Positions 61,673-64,000 of a DNA stretch of 64,000 bases are shown piece by piece. A program made the position numbers and the translations under genes. Position 1 is the first letter of the stretch; the number at the start of each line of letters is the position of its first letter. Source of the stretch: Agrobacterium tumefaciens (GTDB lineage: Bacteria > Pseudomonadota > Alphaproteobacteria > Rhizobiales > Rhizobiaceae). Under the pieces are notes generated by a model that worked only from the letters and a program-made list of their open reading frames with translations, made no database searches and was not told the origin of the DNA. The stretch is taken from NCBI GenBank assembly GCA_025560025.1, contig CP048485.1, positions 620,001 through 684,000 of the forward strand, given 5' to 3'.

Positions 61673-62020
61673 TCAGGCGCTGGTCTCGAAACTCAATCTG
61701 CGCACATGGTGCAGGAATTCGGCGTCGATCAGCATGTTAAAGCCGATCGTGACCTTTTCTTCCTCCCGGCGGATCAGCGTGCAGCCGATTTCGTCGCGAA
61801 TACCGAGAATTTCCAGATAGAAATTGGCGGGCATCTCCAGATTCGGGCTGACTTCGAGTTCCGCGCCGTAAAGCGAGATGGTGCGCACCAGGCAGCGCAT
61901 GGTGTCCTTGGCGCTCAGGTGATGCCCGATGAAGGTGATCTTGCCGGGTCGGTCGATCTGAAATTTCTCGTACTTCTCGTCCTGGGGGACGTTCTGACGG
62001 GGATCCATATGCAAAGCCAT
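61673..62020 (-). CDS. PilZ-like protein with altered motif
   Basis: This 115-residue protein resembles PilZ domains in size and pattern (RPGKITFIGH, CLVRTISLYGAELEVSPNLEMP, GCTLIRREEEKVTIGF). The c-di-GMP motif RxxxR...(D/N)xSxxG is not intact: the first part reads DRPGKI and the second TISLYG with Arg rather than Asp/Asn before it. It may therefore not bind c-di-GMP. A GGGAGG site precedes the ATG 62020. Role unknown. Confidence 0.7.
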   Translation of the reverse strand: MALHMDPRQNVPQDEKYEKFQIDRPGKITFIGHHLSAKDTMRCLVRTISLYGAELEVSPNLEMPANFYLEILGIRDEIGCTLIRREEEKVTIGFNMLIDAEFLHHVRRLSFETSA

Positions 62021-62351
62021 GACAACCTCCCGGATTGCCTCTTCCTGGTGCTGATTTTAACGCGGCTTCCTTGCCAGCGCGTGAAGGAAATTCGCGCAAT
62101 TGTCTGTTTTCCGTCTCGACATGGGCCAACGCCCCTTACGCAAGCCAATGTTTCCCTTGGGGGAAATGCGCTCGGCTTTGTCTGGTTGCAGGCTTGTCGC
62201 AGCCCGAGCTGATAATGTGTCATGCTTGCACCGGGCTGGCGTCGCCGTGCGGTTGACGCGGGCCGTACTTGGCGTTACGCCTGATCGGGCAATATGGCTT
62301 TGCGCGAGTGGGTGGGACTGGCCCGTCGCGATTCGTGTCTGGGAGTTGAAT

Positions 62352-63569
62352 GTGACGGGTAGGCTGGTAATCGTCGGGGCGGGGCAGGCCGCTTTCGCGC
62401 TGGCGGCAAAGCTCAGGGCGCTGAAGGATGAGCGCCCCATCACCATCATCGGTTCCGAGGATGCCTATCCTTACCAACGGCCGCCGCTTTCCAAAAAATA
62501 CCTTCTCGGCGAAATGAGCTTCGACCGGCTGATGTTCCGGCCGGAGGAATGGTACGCGGAAAACAATGTCGATATCCGGCTCTCCACCTGGGTGGAAGAA
62601 ATCGATCGCGCGGCCAAATCGTTGCGCACGCAGGATGGCAGCACGCTTTCCTACGACAGGCTGGTGCTGGCGACCGGTGCCGCCCCCCGCCTGCTGCCGG
62701 CCAGCATCGGCGGCGATCTCGAAGGCGTTCTGACCGTTCGCGACAAGCGCGATGCCGACCGGCTGATGGCGGAGATGAAGCCCGGCCGCCGGCTGCTGGT
62801 CATCGGCGGTGGTTATATCGGTCTGGAGGCGGCGGCCGTCGCCCGCAAGCTCGGCCTCGATGTGACGCTGATCGAAATGGCCGACCGTATTCTCCAGCGC
62901 GTAGCGGCGAAGGAAACGGCCGACATCATGCGCGGCATTCATCAGGCAAATGGCGTCGCGATCCGCGAAAAGACCGGCCTTGTGCGCCTTGTCGGCATGG
63001 ATGGCCGGGTTGCCGCCGCCGAGCTTTCGGATGGTTCGACGCTCGACGTGGATTTCGTCATCGTCGGTATCGGCGTGACGCCGAACGACCGCCTTGCGCG
63101 CGAATCGGGCCTCGATGTCGGCAATGGCATAGTGGTGGACGAATATACCCGCAGTTCGGACAGCGATATTCATGCGGTGGGCGATTGTGCCTTGCTGCCC
63201 TGGCGCGGCCAGCATGTGCGAATCGAATCGGTCCAGAACGCGGTCGATCAGGCCGAGGCCGCCGCTCATGTGCTGGCCGGCACAGAAATCGCCTATGACG
63301 CCAAGCCGTGGTTCTGGTCGGATCAATATGAGGTGAAGCTGCAGATTGCCGGTTTCAATCTCGGTTACGACGAGACGGTGCTGCGGCCGGGCGCACGCGA
63401 AGGCAGCTGGTCTGTCTGGTATTTCCGCGATGGCCGCTTCGTGGCCGTCGATGCCGTCAATGACGCCAAGGCCTATGTTGCCGGCAAGAAATTGCTCGAT
63501 ACCGGCGCTGAACCGGACCGTGCCATCCTGGCGGACCCCTCCGCCGATCTGAAATTACTGCTCTCCTGA
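62352..63569 (+). CDS. Ferredoxin-reductase-like FAD/NAD oxidoreductase
   Basis: This 405-residue flavoprotein resembles rhodocoxin/putidaredoxin reductases. The FAD motif is at the N-terminus ([17 protein letters not shown]), [14 protein letters not shown] is typical, the NAD motif is [22 protein letters not shown] near residue 150, and the second FAD motif is [12 protein letters not shown]. The GTG start at 62352 follows GGGAGTTG. Such enzymes pass electrons to a ferredoxin for P450 or dioxygenase systems; none is in the window. The next gene starts 7 bases after its stop. Confidence 0.9.
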   Translation: MTGRLVIVGAGQAAFALAAKLRALKDERPITIIGSEDAYPYQRPPLSKKYLLGEMSFDRLMFRPEEWYAENNVDIRLSTWVEEIDRAAKSLRTQDGSTLSYDRLVLATGAAPRLLPASIGGDLEGVLTVRDKRDADRLMAEMKPGRRLLVIGGGYIGLEAAAVARKLGLDVTLIEMADRILQRVAAKETADIMRGIHQANGVAIREKTGLVRLVGMDGRVAAAELSDGSTLDVDFVIVGIGVTPNDRLARESGLDVGNGIVVDEYTRSSDSDIHAVGDCALLPWRGQHVRIESVQNAVDQAEAAAHVLAGTEIAYDAKPWFWSDQYEVKLQIAGFNLGYDETVLRPGAREGSWSVWYFRDGRFVAVDAVNDAKAYVAGKKLLDTGAEPDRAILADPSADLKLLLS

Positions 63570-63576
63570 GGATATC

Positions 63577-64000
63577 ATGCCCGCTCCAGAAAACCGTTTC
63601 AAAACCGCCATCCACGCCGGCAGGCCGCAGATTGGTCTCTGGCTCGACATGGGTGAGGCCATCACGGCGGAAATCGCCGGAACGGCGGGGTTCGACTGGC
63701 TGGTGATTGACGGCGAGCACGGGCCGAACGATCTGCGCAGCATCATCGACCAGCTGCGCGCCCTTGCCACGTCGCCCGCCGAGCCGGTGGTGCGCGTGCC
63801 GGTCGGCGAAAGCTGGATGATCAAGCAGCTCCTGGATGCGGGCGCCCGCACGCTACTCGTTCCCATGGTCGATTCGGCGGTGCAGGCGGAAGCCCTGGTG
63901 AGCGCCATGCATTATCCGCCGCGCGGCATCCGCGGTATGGGGGCCGCCGTTGCCCGCGCCTCCGCTTTCAATACCATCACCGATTATGCCGACAGCGCCT
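63577..64000 (+). CDS. HpcH/HpaI-family aldolase (5' part)
   Basis: This gene begins [27 protein letters not shown] and continues past the window edge, giving 141 residues here. It fits HpcH/HpaI (4-hydroxy-2-oxoheptanedioate aldolase) with [44 protein letters not shown] and the start of GIRGMG. Such class II aldolases cleave or form pyruvate-containing acids and use a metal ion. The end is missing. GAGGATATC is the ribosome binding site, and it probably shares an operon with the ferredoxin-reductase-like gene. Confidence 0.88.
   Translation, partial: MPAPENRFKTAIHAGRPQIGLWLDMGEAITAEIAGTAGFDWLVIDGEHGPNDLRSIIDQLRALATSPAEPVVRVPVGESWMIKQLLDAGARTLLVPMVDSAVQAEALVSAMHYPPRGIRGMGAAVARASAFNTITDYADSA

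Overview
The window looks like a circular-chromosome segment of an Agrobacterium species (Rhizobiaceae). The grounds are the high GC content, rhizobial intergenic palindromes, FeuP/FeuQ, a cycHJKL cytochrome c maturation operon followed by degP, a PleC-type cell-cycle kinase, and an RcGTA-like tail cluster. This assignment rests on recognising gene families and gene order; no database search was possible. No tRNA, rRNA, CRISPR array, transposase or plasmid replication gene was recognised.

Layout. 1-11.9 kb: most of a gene transfer agent (GTA) / phage-remnant structural cluster, from major capsid protein to the large host-specificity protein, mostly with 4-base stop/start overlaps. It is interrupted by a reverse-strand MFS transporter (2904-4103) and by one intergenic repeat. 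12.1-15.0 kb: a small protein, FeuP/FeuQ and a lipoprotein. 15.2-19.3 kb: the tightly overlapping cytochrome c maturation operon (CcmI, CcmE, CcmF, CcmH), with an FNR/FixK-type box upstream. 19.5-28.2 kb: DegP protease, a second two-component system, a DCC protein, a MipA/OmpV outer-membrane protein and GlnE, which adenylylates glutamine synthetase. 28.5-30.8 kb: PleC-like kinase with a CtrA box and three GANTC sites upstream. 31-47.8 kb: housekeeping and accessory genes: aminopeptidase N, EamA transporter, a cysteine-poor family-4 uracil-DNA glycosylase, Hsp70-like protein, diguanylate cyclase, SDR, CDF transporter, HWE kinase, ETF-ubiquinone oxidoreductase, pentapeptide-repeat protein, and a divergent quinone oxidoreductase/HxlR pair. 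47.9-64 kb: UppP, MgtE with a structured leader, an MFS transporter with a terminator in its leader, lipid kinase, class III aminotransferase, OsmC, a VapBC module, AMP nucleosidase, several small membrane or secreted proteins, an aminotransferase, a PilZ-like protein, a ferredoxin-reductase-type flavoprotein and the start of an HpcH/HpaI aldolase.

The most unusual signal is the roughly 110-nt leader of mgtE (reverse strand, 50349-50459). Five perfect helices can be drawn that sort into two mutually exclusive nested folds. One pairs the Shine-Dalgarno sequence with an exact 7-nt complement and the other frees it. That is the architecture of a translational riboswitch or Mg2+ sensor, and it does not resemble the M-box as I know it. 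Other regulatory signals are the cell-cycle sites before pleC, an intrinsic terminator in the leader of the 50.6 kb MFS gene, a palindrome on the predicted start of the ETF-QO promoter, and a 12-bp inverted repeat covering the vapB ribosome binding site.

Repeats. Three RIME-like ~125-bp elements, a perfect 45-bp inverted repeat after glnE, and several members of a second palindromic family occupy most of the longer intergenic gaps.
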